Counted from the first letter of the stretch, positions 26,434-35,261 are shown. The stretch: DNA of 64,000 nt from Cytophaga hutchinsonii ATCC 33406 (GCF_000014145.1 NC_008255.1:3736001-3800000), one strand, 5' to 3'. The notes: a model not told the origin generated them from the sequence alone. Made by a program: numbers and translations.

Positions 26434-26467
26434 AAAAGAGGCTTGCTGTTCACGGCAAGCCTCTTTT
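26434..26467 (+). terminator. trp attenuator terminator
   Basis: AAAAGAGGCTTGC (26434-26446) and GCAAGCCTCTTTT (26455-26467) form a perfect 13-bp stem followed by ATTTTATT. The 8-base loop TGTTCACG (26447-26454) is exactly complementary to CGTGAACA at 26395-26402, just after the leader peptide; CGTGAAC also occurs at 26379-26385 overlapping its last codons. These alternatives could form the antiterminator, though the pairing mainly involves the loop. Confidence 0.88.
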
Positions 26468-26496
26468 ATTTTATTAGGATTTAGGAAATTTCAATT

Positions 26497-27912
26497 ATGA
26501 AAACATATACATTAAAGCTTACCTATAAAAAAATACTTGCCGATACTACTACACCGGTAAGCATGTATTTAAAATTGCGCGACAAGTTTCCGCAAACCAT
26601 GCTGCTGGAAAGTTCCGATTACCATGGCAACCAGGATATTTATTCCTATATCTGCTGCAATCCCATTGCAGGGATAAAAATTGACAAAGGATATTTTACA
26701 GAATATTATCCGGATGGCACATTGAATAATCTGGATATTGAAGAAACAAACGTTCCTGAACAGATTACCAAATTTGTAAAACGATTTAAGGTAGATGAAA
26801 AGAAGTTTCCATTTACCAGCAGCGGAATTTTCGGTTACACGGCATACGACGCCGTTCGTTATTTCGAGGATATTAAAATCAAAACGTTTGAAACCGATTA
26901 CCGCAAAATACCCGATCTGCAATACCACATCTACCGCTTTATATTAGTATTCAACCATTTTAACAATGAATTAACCATTGTTGAAAATTACCCGGAAGGC
27001 GTTGAATACACGGACAACAGCTCCATCGAACAGATTGAATCTTATTTAAACAGCCGTAATTTCGCTTCATACGAATTCCGTCTGGCAGATCGGGAAGAGT
27101 CGAATTTTACGGATGAAGAATTTTTAAAAGTATTACAAAAAGGTAAAGATCATTGCAGAAGAGGCGATGTGTTCCAGATCGTACTTTCGCGCAGATTCTC
27201 CAGACAATATATCGGCGATGATTTTAACGTGTACAGAAGTTTGCGTTCAATAAATCCTTCCCCGTATTTATTTTATTTCGATTACGGCAGTTTCCGTTTA
27301 TTCGGGTCTTCTCCTGAGGCGCAGATTGTGGTAAAAGAAGATAAAGCAAGCATCTACCCGATCGCCGGTACATTCAGACGCACAGGAGACGACATAAAAG
27401 ATTATGATCTTGCCATGCAGTTGTTAAACGATCCGAAAGAAAATTCGGAACACATCATGCTGGTAGATCTGGCACGGAATGACCTGAGCAGACATTGCCA
27501 CGATGTGGAAGTTGAAACATTAAAAGAAGTTCAATACTATTCGCACGTTATTCACCTGGTTTCAAAAGTAACAGGCAAGATGGATAATAAAGATGCATTC
27601 ATGAATATTGTTGGTGATACCTTCCCGGCAGGTACCTTATCAGGCGCCCCAAAACATAATGCCATGCAGATCATTGACCGCAATGAACACGGCAACCGTG
27701 GTTTCTATGGCGGTGCAATCGGTTTCATCGGTTTCAATGGTGAATTCAATCACGCCATTATGATCCGGACCATTATGAGTAAAGACAATATTTTATTCTA
27801 CCAGGCGGGTGCCGGTGTTGTAGACTTATCAGACATTAACAGTGAACTGCAGGAAGTAAACAACAAGCTGGCCGCTCTTAAAAAAGCCATTGAAATGGCT
27901 GAAAAAATTTAA
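26497..27912 (+). CDS. trpE: Anthranilate synthase component I
   Basis: Converts chorismate to anthranilate using ammonia from TrpG, the first step of tryptophan synthesis. The 471-residue protein retains the N-terminal LLES feedback motif (MLLESSDYHG, near 35), suggesting inhibition by tryptophan. The chorismate-binding core is intact: RRGDVFQIVLSRRF, PIAGTFRRTG, DLARNDL, FPAGTLSGAPK and FYGGAIGFIG. It is the first structural gene after the attenuator; the trpG start follows its stop after 12 bases. Confidence 0.97.
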   Translation: MKTYTLKLTYKKILADTTTPVSMYLKLRDKFPQTMLLESSDYHGNQDIYSYICCNPIAGIKIDKGYFTEYYPDGTLNNLDIEETNVPEQITKFVKRFKVDEKKFPFTSSGIFGYTAYDAVRYFEDIKIKTFETDYRKIPDLQYHIYRFILVFNHFNNELTIVENYPEGVEYTDNSSIEQIESYLNSRNFASYEFRLADREESNFTDEEFLKVLQKGKDHCRRGDVFQIVLSRRFSRQYIGDDFNVYRSLRSINPSPYLFYFDYGSFRLFGSSPEAQIVVKEDKASIYPIAGTFRRTGDDIKDYDLAMQLLNDPKENSEHIMLVDLARNDLSRHCHDVEVETLKEVQYYSHVIHLVSKVTGKMDNKDAFMNIVGDTFPAGTLSGAPKHNAMQIIDRNEHGNRGFYGGAIGFIGFNGEFNHAIMIRTIMSKDNILFYQAGAGVVDLSDINSELQEVNNKLAALKKAIEMAEKI

Positions 27913-27924
27913 ACAGGAAGTATT

Positions 27925-28503
27925 ATGAATAAAAATATATCGATACTGGTTTTAGACAACTACGATTCGTTTACCTATAACCTGGTACATATTATAAAAG
28001 CATTGGGGTATACCAATCTTGAAGTACACAGAAACGATAAGATAACACTGGACGAAATTCAGCGCTTTGATAAAATCCTGTTATCTCCCGGACCGGGTAT
28101 TCCGTCAGAAGCAGGTATTCTGCAGGATGTGATCCGTACGTATGCCGGCAAAAAAAGTATTTTCGGTGTATGCCTCGGTCACCAGGCTATTGGTGAGGTA
28201 TTTGGTGGTACATTAACCAATCTTGAAAAAGTATATCACGGTATTGCTTCCAAAACACAGATTCTGAATAAAGGTGTTTTATTTGAAGGATTGCCGGAAG
28301 AAATTACAACAGGCAGATATCATTCCTGGGTAGTGGATACAAAAAATTTCCCGGACGTGCTTGAAATCACGGCAACCGATGAACAGGGAAAAATCATGGC
28401 ATTAAAACACAAAACGCTTGATCTGGTTGGCGTGCAGTTTCATCCGGAATCTATCTTAACAGAGTTCGGGAAGAAGATGGTACAGAACTGGCTGGAAGCC
28501 TAG
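27925..28503 (+). CDS. trpG: Anthranilate synthase component II (glutamine amidotransferase)
   Basis: Hydrolyses glutamine and passes ammonia to TrpE. The 192-residue class I amidotransferase has an oxyanion-hole motif LLSPGPGIPSEAG, nucleophile Cys in FGVCLGHQAIGE (about residue 83), and the His-Glu pair in VQFHPESI. The start LVLDNYDSFTYNLVH is typical. It is a separate gene, not fused to trpE or trpD. Two REP-like palindromes lie in the 239 bases between it and trpD. Confidence 0.97.
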   Translation: MNKNISILVLDNYDSFTYNLVHIIKALGYTNLEVHRNDKITLDEIQRFDKILLSPGPGIPSEAGILQDVIRTYAGKKSIFGVCLGHQAIGEVFGGTLTNLEKVYHGIASKTQILNKGVLFEGLPEEITTGRYHSWVVDTKNFPDVLEITATDEQGKIMALKHKTLDLVGVQFHPESILTEFGKKMVQNWLEA

Positions 28504-28550
28504 GGCCAAATAACAAATTCCAAAAGACAAATAACAAACAGCTTTACCAT

Positions 28551-28608
28551 GGTCTGTGACACACAGACCATTTCAAAAAATCAAATTTCGTTCTGTGTGC
28601 CACAGACC
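28551..28608. repeat. REP-like interspersed palindrome, copy 2
   Basis: Left arm GGTCTGTGACACACAGA (28551-28567) and right arm TCTGTGTGCCACAGACC (28592-28608) pair with one mismatch around a 24-base spacer. The left arm also forms its own hairpin GGTCTGTG-ACA-CACAGACC. It is the same element as at 12512-12557, here inside the trp operon. Confidence 0.9.
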
Positions 28609-28643
28609 GGGGAACGAGGACTAAAAGGCTGAAAGCCCCATCA

Positions 28644-28702
28644 CCGTGGTCTGTGACACACAGACCACTTCTCACTTCCGTTCTGTGTGCCACAGACCAC
28701 GG
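28644..28702. repeat. REP-like interspersed palindrome, copy 3
   Basis: The longest copy: 21-bp arms at 28644-28664 and 28682-28702 (CCGTGGTCTGTG.../...CACAGACCACGG) with one mismatch and a 17-base spacer. It lies 36 bases after copy 2 in the same orientation and 40 bases before trpD. The pair could form strong RNA structure between trpG and trpD. Confidence 0.9.
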
Positions 28703-28742
28703 AGCAAAAGAATAAATACGAGATCAATTTATTGATACAAAT

Positions 28743-29729
28743 ATGAAAGATTTATTACAACAACTGACCAGTCACTACCGCTTAACGAAAGAAGAAGCGA
28801 AAGAGGCTATGTTGGCTATTGGAAACGGAAAAATAAATGCCGCTCAGGTTGCAGCTTTTATTTCTGTATATATGATGCGCAGTATCACGGTTGCTGAATT
28901 ACAGGGCTTCCGCGAAGCGTTGCTGGAAATGTGTCTGGATGCTGATCTTTCTGAATACGATCCGATTGATATTGTTGGTACCGGAGGAGATGGAAAAGAT
29001 ACCTTTAATATCTCTACGTTGTCTTGTTTTGTAGTAGCCGGTGCAGGTATTAAAGTAGCCAAACACGGGAACTACGCCGTATCTTCTAGCTGCGGCTCTT
29101 CCAATGTAGTGGAATACTTAGGATACAAATTTTCGAACAGCAAAGATGTATTGCGTAAACAGATTGAAGAAGCAAACTTCTGCATGCTGCATGCACCGCT
29201 GTTCCACCCTGCGTTGAAAAATGTTGCTCCGGTACGGAAAGAACTGGGTATGCGTACCATTTATAATATGCTCGGGCCACTGGTGAATCCTGCTCTACCG
29301 ACATATCATTTATTAGGTACATTTAATATGGATCTGGCACGTTTGTACGGATACATTCACCAAAGCTTAAACAGTAAATTTGCTATTGTACATGCGCTGG
29401 ACGGTTACGATGAAATTTCATTAACGGGAGGTTTCAAAGTTATTTCCAATCAGCTTGACCGCGTACTTGAGCCGGATGATATGGGACTGCATACGTATAA
29501 AGCAGCAGAGTTATCGGGTGGTAAAACGGTTGAAGATGCAGCAAAAATATTCATTGAAGTATTGGAAAATAAATCAACACGTGCACAGAAAGAAGTGGTA
29601 CTGGCAAATGCCGGCTTAGCCATTTCCATCGCCAAACCCGATATTTCCTTATTCGACGCCATCGCAACAGCCCGCGAATCGTTAGAGAGCGGACAGGCAT
29701 ACGAATGTTTTAAAAAAGCAGTTAAGTAA
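28743..29729 (+). CDS. trpD: Anthranilate phosphoribosyltransferase
   Basis: Transfers phosphoribose from PRPP to anthranilate, the second tryptophan step. The 328-residue protein has the family PRPP loop DIVGTGGDGKDTFNISTLS near residue 80, KHGNYAVSSSCGSSNVVEYL, and NVAPVRKELGMRTIYNMLGPL. Length is normal. It follows the palindromic region and is 4 bases before trpC. Confidence 0.97.
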   Translation: MKDLLQQLTSHYRLTKEEAKEAMLAIGNGKINAAQVAAFISVYMMRSITVAELQGFREALLEMCLDADLSEYDPIDIVGTGGDGKDTFNISTLSCFVVAGAGIKVAKHGNYAVSSSCGSSNVVEYLGYKFSNSKDVLRKQIEEANFCMLHAPLFHPALKNVAPVRKELGMRTIYNMLGPLVNPALPTYHLLGTFNMDLARLYGYIHQSLNSKFAIVHALDGYDEISLTGGFKVISNQLDRVLEPDDMGLHTYKAAELSGGKTVEDAAKIFIEVLENKSTRAQKEVVLANAGLAISIAKPDISLFDAIATARESLESGQAYECFKKAVK

Positions 29730-29733
29730 GATC

Positions 29734-30519
29734 ATGAATATCCTGGATAAAATAATTGAACATAAGTGGACAGAAATAGCTGACAGAAAAGCAGCGGTTC
29801 CCGTTGAAGAACTTCGCAGGTCTTCTTTATATAACCGACCTACCCTTTCGTTCAAAAAATATTTAAGTAATCCGGCATTGAGCGGTGTTATTGCTGAACA
29901 TAAACGGCAATCACCTTCAAAAGGCGTAATCAATGCGAACGTTGATCTGAAACAAGTTGTTACAGGTTATCAGGCTGCAGGTGCAAGCGCTTGTTCGGTT
30001 TTAACAGATACAAAATTCTTTGGCGGAACAACCGAAGATTTATTACAGGCACGTGCACTGATACAGATTCCTATTTTACGCAAAGACTTCATGGTAGATG
30101 AATACCAGATTGAAGAAGCGCGTGCCATGGGAGCGGATGTTATTCTATTAATCTCTGCCTGCTTAACACCGCAGCGGATTAAAGAATTGTCGGAATATGC
30201 ACACAAACTTGACTTAGAAGTGTTGCTTGAAGTACACAATGCGGAAGAGCTTGAAGGAAATTTAATTGACACGGTTGATGTTATTGGTGTAAATAACCGG
30301 AACTTAAAGACATTTGACGTAAGCATTCAGACATCCATTGATGTGGCCAAACACATTCCGGAGCGTTACATCAAAGTTTCCGAAAGCGGTATCGACGATC
30401 CGAAAACAATTATTGAATTGAAAAAACACGGCTACACGGGCTTTCTGATTGGTGAATCATTTATGAAAACCAATGATCCCGGAGCGGCGCTGAAAAAATT
30501 AGTAGCGGAGTCCAAGTAA
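29734..30519 (+). CDS. trpC: Indole-3-glycerol phosphate synthase
   Basis: Closes the indole ring by decarboxylation of the CdRP intermediate. The 261-residue TIM barrel has the catalytic lysine regions AEHKRQSPSKGVI (about residue 50) and LRKDFMVDEYQI, then LLEVHNAEEL, GVNNRNLKTFDV and SESGIDDPKTI. It is monofunctional; trpF is a separate gene 34 bases downstream. The start is 4 bases after the trpD stop, indicating coupling. Confidence 0.97.
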   Translation: MNILDKIIEHKWTEIADRKAAVPVEELRRSSLYNRPTLSFKKYLSNPALSGVIAEHKRQSPSKGVINANVDLKQVVTGYQAAGASACSVLTDTKFFGGTTEDLLQARALIQIPILRKDFMVDEYQIEEARAMGADVILLISACLTPQRIKELSEYAHKLDLEVLLEVHNAEELEGNLIDTVDVIGVNNRNLKTFDVSIQTSIDVAKHIPERYIKVSESGIDDPKTIIELKKHGYTGFLIGESFMKTNDPGAALKKLVAESK

Positions 30520-30553
30520 AAAAACCTATGAGGTTTTTCTAAATAAAGTAACG

Positions 30554-31198
30554 ATGAAACTGAAAGTTTGTGGTATGAAGTATCCCGATAATGTAAGCGC
30601 AGCGACAGCACTGGCGCCGGATTACATGGGTTTTATTTTCTACAAACCATCCAAAAGATATTGTGGCGAAACACTTACACCAGCATTTGTAAAAGGATTA
30701 CCTGCTTCTATTATAACAACAGGTGTTTTTGTAAATGAATCGTTGGAAAAAGTTCTCCGCATTTGTGCATCGTACGGATTCAAAGCTGTTCAGCTACATG
30801 GCCACGAAACACCGGATTTCTGTTTAAGCTGTAAAGAAGCTGGTCTGGAAGTCATTAAAGTTTTTCATGTTGGCGAAGAAATGGATTGGTCAATCTTAGA
30901 ACCGTATAAAAAGGCCACAGACTATTTCCTGTTCGATACTAAAACACCTGAATATGGTGGTAGCGGTAACCGCTTCAACTGGGAATTGCTGAAACAATAT
31001 GACAATGAAATTCCGCTGTTTTTAAGCGGCGGTGTGGATGAAACGATTTTAGAAGAATTGGATATACTTAAGAACGTTAACATCTATGCGCTGGATATTA
31101 ACAGCCGCTTTGAGTCAGAGCCGGGCTTGAAAGATGTAGCCCGGATTAAAAAATTTAAGTCAGCATTAATTTCTGCTTCCGATGGATACCATTCTTAA
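30554..31198 (+). CDS. trpF: Phosphoribosylanthranilate isomerase
   Basis: Catalyses the Amadori rearrangement of phosphoribosylanthranilate. The 214-residue TIM barrel shows the catalytic Cys motif KVCGMKYPDNV at residues 4-14, MGFIFYKPSKRYCG, VQLHGHE, FLFDTKTPEYGGSGNRFNW with the catalytic Asp, and LSGGVDET. Its 3' end overlaps the start of the next gene by 17 bases, so that non-tryptophan gene is translationally linked to it. Confidence 0.96.
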   Translation: MKLKVCGMKYPDNVSAATALAPDYMGFIFYKPSKRYCGETLTPAFVKGLPASIITTGVFVNESLEKVLRICASYGFKAVQLHGHETPDFCLSCKEAGLEVIKVFHVGEEMDWSILEPYKKATDYFLFDTKTPEYGGSGNRFNWELLKQYDNEIPLFLSGGVDETILEELDILKNVNIYALDINSRFESEPGLKDVARIKKFKSALISASDGYHS

Positions 31199-31877
31199 AT
31201 CTTCATTCGAATTAAAAAGTGTTGTTCCCTGGGGCAGGACACTGGAAGAATATCAAACATTTTTTCAGTTAACAGAAGAAGATTTACATAAAAATATTCT
31301 AAGTATAGGTGACGGTCCGGCAAGTTTTAATAGTGAAATGCATCAAAAAGGAAACCGTGTGCTTTCATTGGATCCAATTTATGCCTTTTCTACTGAACAG
31401 CTTCTGGATCGTATCCAGGAAACCCGCACAGAAGTAATGATGCAGGTAAGAAACAATGCAGAAAAATTTGTCTGGACAACAATAAAAAATCCGGATGAGT
31501 TAGAACGAATCCGGTTACAGGCTATGTCTGCATTTATTAAAGACTTTGCAGCCGGTAACGCTGAGAATAGATATGTAGCGCATGAAATGCCTACGGCCAT
31601 TGATTGCCCAGATAATAGCTTTGATCTTGGATTAAGTTCACATTTTCTGATTCTGTATTCAACATTAGGTTTGGACTTTCATATTCAATCAATAACTGAA
31701 ATGCTCAGACTTTGCAAAGAAGTACGGATATTTCCGCTGTTAAATCTGAATGCTGAAAAATCAGACGTTTTGGACGAAATTGTTGAACACTTCAGCAAAG
31801 ACTACACTGTAGAAATTAAGGAAGTAGCTTACGAGTTTCAGAAAAACGGAAATCAATTGCTTTCAATTAAAAAATAA
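31182..31877 (+). CDS. SAM-methyltransferase-like protein inside the trp operon
   Basis: A 231-residue protein beginning MDTILKSSFELKSVVPWGRT. A degenerate methyltransferase fold is suggested by ILSIGDGPASFN (motif I position), LSLDPIYAFS (acidic residue after strand 2) and AIDCPDNSFDLGLSSHFLIL (motif IV-like), with a C-terminal strand ending LLSIKK. It resembles proteins annotated as SAM-dependent methyltransferases with an unknown target. It overlaps trpF by 17 bases and is followed by trpB 163 bases on, so it is probably cotranscribed. It has no recognised role in tryptophan synthesis. Confidence 0.75.
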   Translation: MDTILKSSFELKSVVPWGRTLEEYQTFFQLTEEDLHKNILSIGDGPASFNSEMHQKGNRVLSLDPIYAFSTEQLLDRIQETRTEVMMQVRNNAEKFVWTTIKNPDELERIRLQAMSAFIKDFAAGNAENRYVAHEMPTAIDCPDNSFDLGLSSHFLILYSTLGLDFHIQSITEMLRLCKEVRIFPLLNLNAEKSDVLDEIVEHFSKDYTVEIKEVAYEFQKNGNQLLSIKK

Positions 31878-31990
31878 TATATTATGGATTGCTTTTTATT
31901 TCATCGTATAACAACCCGCTCAGAATTCGTACATGAACGATGGCGCAGCATATAATAGCAATCTTAATTATCATAATAATATAACCACAT

Positions 31991-32024
31991 GCTTTAGGCT
32001 CCGCCGCGGCGGAAAGCCTTAAGC
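31991..32024. repeat. GC-rich hairpin before trpB
   Basis: An imperfect hairpin built around CCGCC-GC-GGCGG, with flanking GCTT/AAGC and AGGCT/AGCCT arms. It sits 17 bases before the trpB ATG with no T tract after it, so it is not an obvious terminator. Could be a REP-like remnant or an RNA structure affecting trpB translation. Confidence 0.5.
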
Positions 32025-32040
32025 TTTAAGCATACACAAA

Positions 32041-33237
32041 ATGAACTATAACGTAGATAAAAAAGGATACTATGGAAATTTCGGTGGAGCGTTTATTCCC
32101 GAAATGCTGTATCCCAATGTTGAAGAACTTCGTGAAAATTATTTAAAGATTATCAACGATGAATCTTTTCAAAAGGAATATCAAGACCTCCTTAAAAATT
32201 ATGTAGGCAGACCTACTCCTTTGTATTTGGCAAAACGCTTATCTGAAAAATATAACGCTACCATTTATTTAAAGCGTGAAGATCTGTGTCACACAGGTGC
32301 ACACAAGATCAACAATACGATCGGCCAGATCCTGATCGCAAAGCGTATGGGTAAAACCCGTATTATTGCTGAAACAGGTGCCGGCCAGCACGGTGTTGCA
32401 ACGGCTACAGCCTGTGCATTAATGGGCATGCCGTGTGTGGTGCATATGGGCGCTGTTGACATGGACAGACAAAAACCAAATGTTGAGCGCATGCGCATGT
32501 TAGGTGCTGAAGTTATACCTGCTATGACCGGTAGCCGCACGCTGAAAGATGCGACAAACGAAGCGTTACGCGATTGGATCAATAACCCGGTTGATACATT
32601 CTATATCATTGGTTCTGTTGTGGGGCCGCACCCATATCCGGATATGGTTGCCCGCTTACAGGCAGTAATCAGCGAAGAGATTATTGATCAGCTGCAGGAA
32701 ACAACCGGTAATCCTGATCCTACACATGTGATTGCATGCGTTGGCGGCGGCAGTAATGCAGCCGGTTCGTTTTATCATTTCCTTGATCGCCCGAATGTAG
32801 AATTGATTGCTGTTGAAGCTGCAGGTGAAGGTGTATATTCCGGTTATTCTGCCGCAACTACGTTCTTAGGTAAACCAGGTGTGTTGCACGGCAGCAAAAC
32901 CTTGCTGATGCAGACAGAAGATGGTCAGGTTGTAGAACCACATTCTATTTCTGCAGGCCTGGATTATCCGGGCATCGGGCCCATGCATGCCAACTTATTT
33001 GAAACCGGCCGTGCAAAATTCTTTAGCATAACAGATAAAGAAGCGTTCCAGGCCGCATTCATGCTGGCTCGTACAGAAGGCATCATTCCTGCTTTGGAAT
33101 CAGCGCATGCAGTGGCCGCCCTTGAAAATATTGCATTGAAAAAATCTGATGTGGTAGTTGTCAATTTATCCGGCCGCGGCGATAAAGATATGATGACATA
33201 CATTACAAGAAAAGAAGAATTCTTAACAAACAACTAA
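32041..33237 (+). CDS. trpB: Tryptophan synthase beta chain
   Basis: Condenses indole with serine using PLP. The 398-residue protein has the PLP-lysine motif [17 protein letters not shown] (Lys near 87), [30 protein letters not shown], and [14 protein letters not shown]. Length is typical of TrpB1. Together with trpA, whose start is one base after its stop, it forms the usual beta-alpha pair at the end of the operon. Confidence 0.98.
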   Translation: MNYNVDKKGYYGNFGGAFIPEMLYPNVEELRENYLKIINDESFQKEYQDLLKNYVGRPTPLYLAKRLSEKYNATIYLKREDLCHTGAHKINNTIGQILIAKRMGKTRIIAETGAGQHGVATATACALMGMPCVVHMGAVDMDRQKPNVERMRMLGAEVIPAMTGSRTLKDATNEALRDWINNPVDTFYIIGSVVGPHPYPDMVARLQAVISEEIIDQLQETTGNPDPTHVIACVGGGSNAAGSFYHFLDRPNVELIAVEAAGEGVYSGYSAATTFLGKPGVLHGSKTLLMQTEDGQVVEPHSISAGLDYPGIGPMHANLFETGRAKFFSITDKEAFQAAFMLARTEGIIPALESAHAVAALENIALKKSDVVVVNLSGRGDKDMMTYITRKEEFLTNN

Positions 33238-33238
33238 T

Positions 33239-34036
33239 ATGGAGACAACAACAAAGGTTTCAAACAGATTAACAGCGTTGTTTCAAAATAAAAGCAACAA
33301 CTTACTGAACATATATTTTACAGCGGGTTACCCAACGTTACACGATACGGTAACTGTTTTGAAAGCCTTGGAGAAAGCGGGCGTTGACATGGTTGAAATA
33401 GGTATGCCTTATTCCGATCCGGTTGCCGACGGACCGGTAATTCAACAAAGCAGCCTGGACGCAATTAATAATGGAATGACCATTAAAACCTTGCTGCAGC
33501 AATTAAAAGATATTCGTAAAGAAGTTACCATTCCGATTTTATTAATGGGTTATTTCAATACGGTTATGCAGTACGGCGTCGAGAAATTCATGAAAGAGAT
33601 CAGCGAAATTGGCATAGATGGTGTTATTCTTCCTGACTTACCATTGGATGAATACATTGAGCACTATCAATCCATTTGTGAGTCGAATAACATTTCAAAC
33701 GTTTCATTGATCACACCGAATACTTCTGACGAACGGCTGCTTGTAATTGATAACATCACACAAGGTTTCATTTACATGGTTTCTACAAACAGCACTACCG
33801 GAAACGATGCTAAAAAAACAGAAGATAATCACGACGCTTATTTCAGCCGAATTAAAAACATGGGGTTAAAAAGCCCGCGTATGATTGGCTTCAATATCAA
33901 AGACCATAAAACATTCACCGATGCCTGCACGTATGCAAATGGCGCAATTATCGGATCGGCCTTTGTACGCCTGCTTGCTCAAAGCAAACATCTTGAACGA
34001 GATATTCTAACTTTTGTATCAGAAATTCGAAAATAA
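33239..34036 (+). CDS. trpA: Tryptophan synthase alpha chain
   Basis: Cleaves indole-3-glycerol phosphate to indole and glyceraldehyde-3-phosphate and channels indole to TrpB. The 265-residue TIM barrel has the catalytic Glu/Asp motifs MVEIGMPYSDPVADGPVIQ and GVILPDLPLDEY. The phosphate-binding region is less standard: the usual GVTG segment reads STNSTTGNDA, then GFNIKDHKT. It is the last gene of the trp operon and is followed by a strong terminator at 34036-34070. Confidence 0.97.
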   Translation: METTTKVSNRLTALFQNKSNNLLNIYFTAGYPTLHDTVTVLKALEKAGVDMVEIGMPYSDPVADGPVIQQSSLDAINNGMTIKTLLQQLKDIRKEVTIPILLMGYFNTVMQYGVEKFMKEISEIGIDGVILPDLPLDEYIEHYQSICESNNISNVSLITPNTSDERLLVIDNITQGFIYMVSTNSTTGNDAKKTEDNHDAYFSRIKNMGLKSPRMIGFNIKDHKTFTDACTYANGAIIGSAFVRLLAQSKHLERDILTFVSEIRK

Positions 34037-34070
34037 AAAGAAGCCCTAACGATGTGTTAGGGCTTCTTTT
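34036..34070 (+). terminator. Terminator of the trp operon
   Basis: AAAAGAAGCCCTAAC (34036-34050) and GTTAGGGCTTCTTTT (34056-34070) form a perfect 15-bp stem with a 5-base loop, followed by TTGTT. It starts right at the trpA stop. Confidence 0.92.
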
Positions 34071-34131
34071 TTGTTATAACTCACAGAGATACAAATTGTT
34101 GAATAATAATTTTTGATATATTTTTTTAACA

Positions 34132-34166
34132 TTTGTTAACTCAATAGAAATAACCTCGTACCTTTG
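34132..34166 (+). promoter_or_regulatory. Candidate promoter of a secreted lipocalin-like gene
   Basis: TTTG at 34132-34135 and TACCTTTG at 34159-34166 are 23 bases apart, fitting the phylum consensus at the long end. Predicted leader about 27 bases. Confidence 0.6.
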
Positions 34167-34199
34167 TCCTGGTAACGTTAGACAACCCTTTTTATATCT

Positions 34200-34670
34200 A
34201 TGAAAACTAAATGTATACTAACACTTTTTTTAGTAGTTTCATTAACTACACTTACCTTCGCAACTGATTCAACATCCATCTATGGTTCCTGGAAATTACA
34301 GTCCTACCACATCTACACCAACAGCAAAGGGATGGATACGACGTACTTTACCACCGGCCATATCGATTTTAATTCCAATCACACCTATTCAACCAATCAT
34401 CTGCAAATGTGTTTTATGGAAGGAAATAATTTTTATTGTCCGCCGAATACACAGGGTGATTGGGACTTTACAAGCAAAAATGTACTAAAGCTCACCTACG
34501 CAGACAGGCAGCTTATCTGCGACGGACAATGCCCTGATATTATGTCACGCCATGGTGTATATGTAAAGGCGCTCAATAAAGGTACTATGATTCTGCGCAC
34601 AGAGTATTATAATGGCCCGCGTAAACATCGTTTAGTAATTGATGCATATTTGGTAAGAAAGATTGAGTAG
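34200..34670 (+). CDS. Exported lipocalin-like protein
   Basis: A 156-residue protein with a signal peptide (cleavage after TFA, residue 21) and a beta-rich body beginning IYGSWKLQSYHIYT, with GHIDFNSNHTYST and QGDWDFTSKNVLKLTY. GSWKL at the mature start and the alternating strands resemble lipocalin-like or DUF-type small beta barrels of Bacteroidota; ligand unknown. Four cysteines in the mature part could form disulfides. It has its own promoter and lies after the trp terminator. Confidence 0.65.
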   Translation: MKTKCILTLFLVVSLTTLTFATDSTSIYGSWKLQSYHIYTNSKGMDTTYFTTGHIDFNSNHTYSTNHLQMCFMEGNNFYCPPNTQGDWDFTSKNVLKLTYADRQLICDGQCPDIMSRHGVYVKALNKGTMILRTEYYNGPRKHRLVIDAYLVRKIE

Positions 34671-34727
34671 TAGCATTTTTTTTATAACTTTAATGAGAGG
34701 TGATTTATAATCATTAAAGTTTCAGCT

Positions 34728-35237
34728 ATGATCGTTATCGATTTATTTATAACGGAAAAATGTATTCGTGATTCTGATGGCCCTAATTATGACCTGGATG
34801 ATGCCAAAGTAGAAGACTGGATTTTTACCATTACTTCAACGATTGGTGCCTATGGCAGTAAAAAAGATTTTTCTATCCTTATCCACGTTCCAAAATCGCT
34901 TACTGAACTTGATGTAGCAAGCATCTCCGCTAAACTTCGTGAATTTCACCACATTCATACGATTGAACTGAAAAGTGAGCTTATGGTAATGAAAACGCAA
35001 TCCCTGGACGCCCTAAGCAAAGGTGTGCCTATTATGATTGCTGCACTGAGCCTCAACTTTGTGATCGAAAAAGATCATAATTATTTCGAATTCATTCTGA
35101 AAGAATCCTTATACATATTCGGCTGGGTAAGCATGTGGAAACCCATTGAATTATTGCTATACGATCGCTGGCCACTCAACCGCAAACTTAAATCGTATGA
35201 CAAAATGTTAACACTACCGATTTCAATCATTTCATAA
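34728..35237 (+). CDS. Conserved-looking protein of unknown function
   Basis: A 169-residue cytoplasmic protein without signal peptide. The C-terminal part, ESLYIFGWVSMWKPIELLLY followed by DRWPLNRKLKSYDKML, resembles a motif seen in several unnamed bacterial proteins (GW.AMW.P.E..LYDWWP), often near a membrane-apposed helix. The N-terminal half is mixed alpha/beta. I cannot assign a function. It begins 57 bases after the previous gene and 24 bases before a lipoprotein gene, suggesting cotranscription. Confidence 0.65.
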   Translation: MIVIDLFITEKCIRDSDGPNYDLDDAKVEDWIFTITSTIGAYGSKKDFSILIHVPKSLTELDVASISAKLREFHHIHTIELKSELMVMKTQSLDALSKGVPIMIAALSLNFVIEKDHNYFEFILKESLYIFGWVSMWKPIELLLYDRWPLNRKLKSYDKMLTLPISIIS

Positions 35238-35261
35238 ATTTCATTCTTAAACCATACAACC

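Noticed and set aside
28551-28702. CRISPR-like array from the paired repeats
   Set aside because: Only two palindromic copies with unequal spacers and no cas genes; better explained as REP-like elements.
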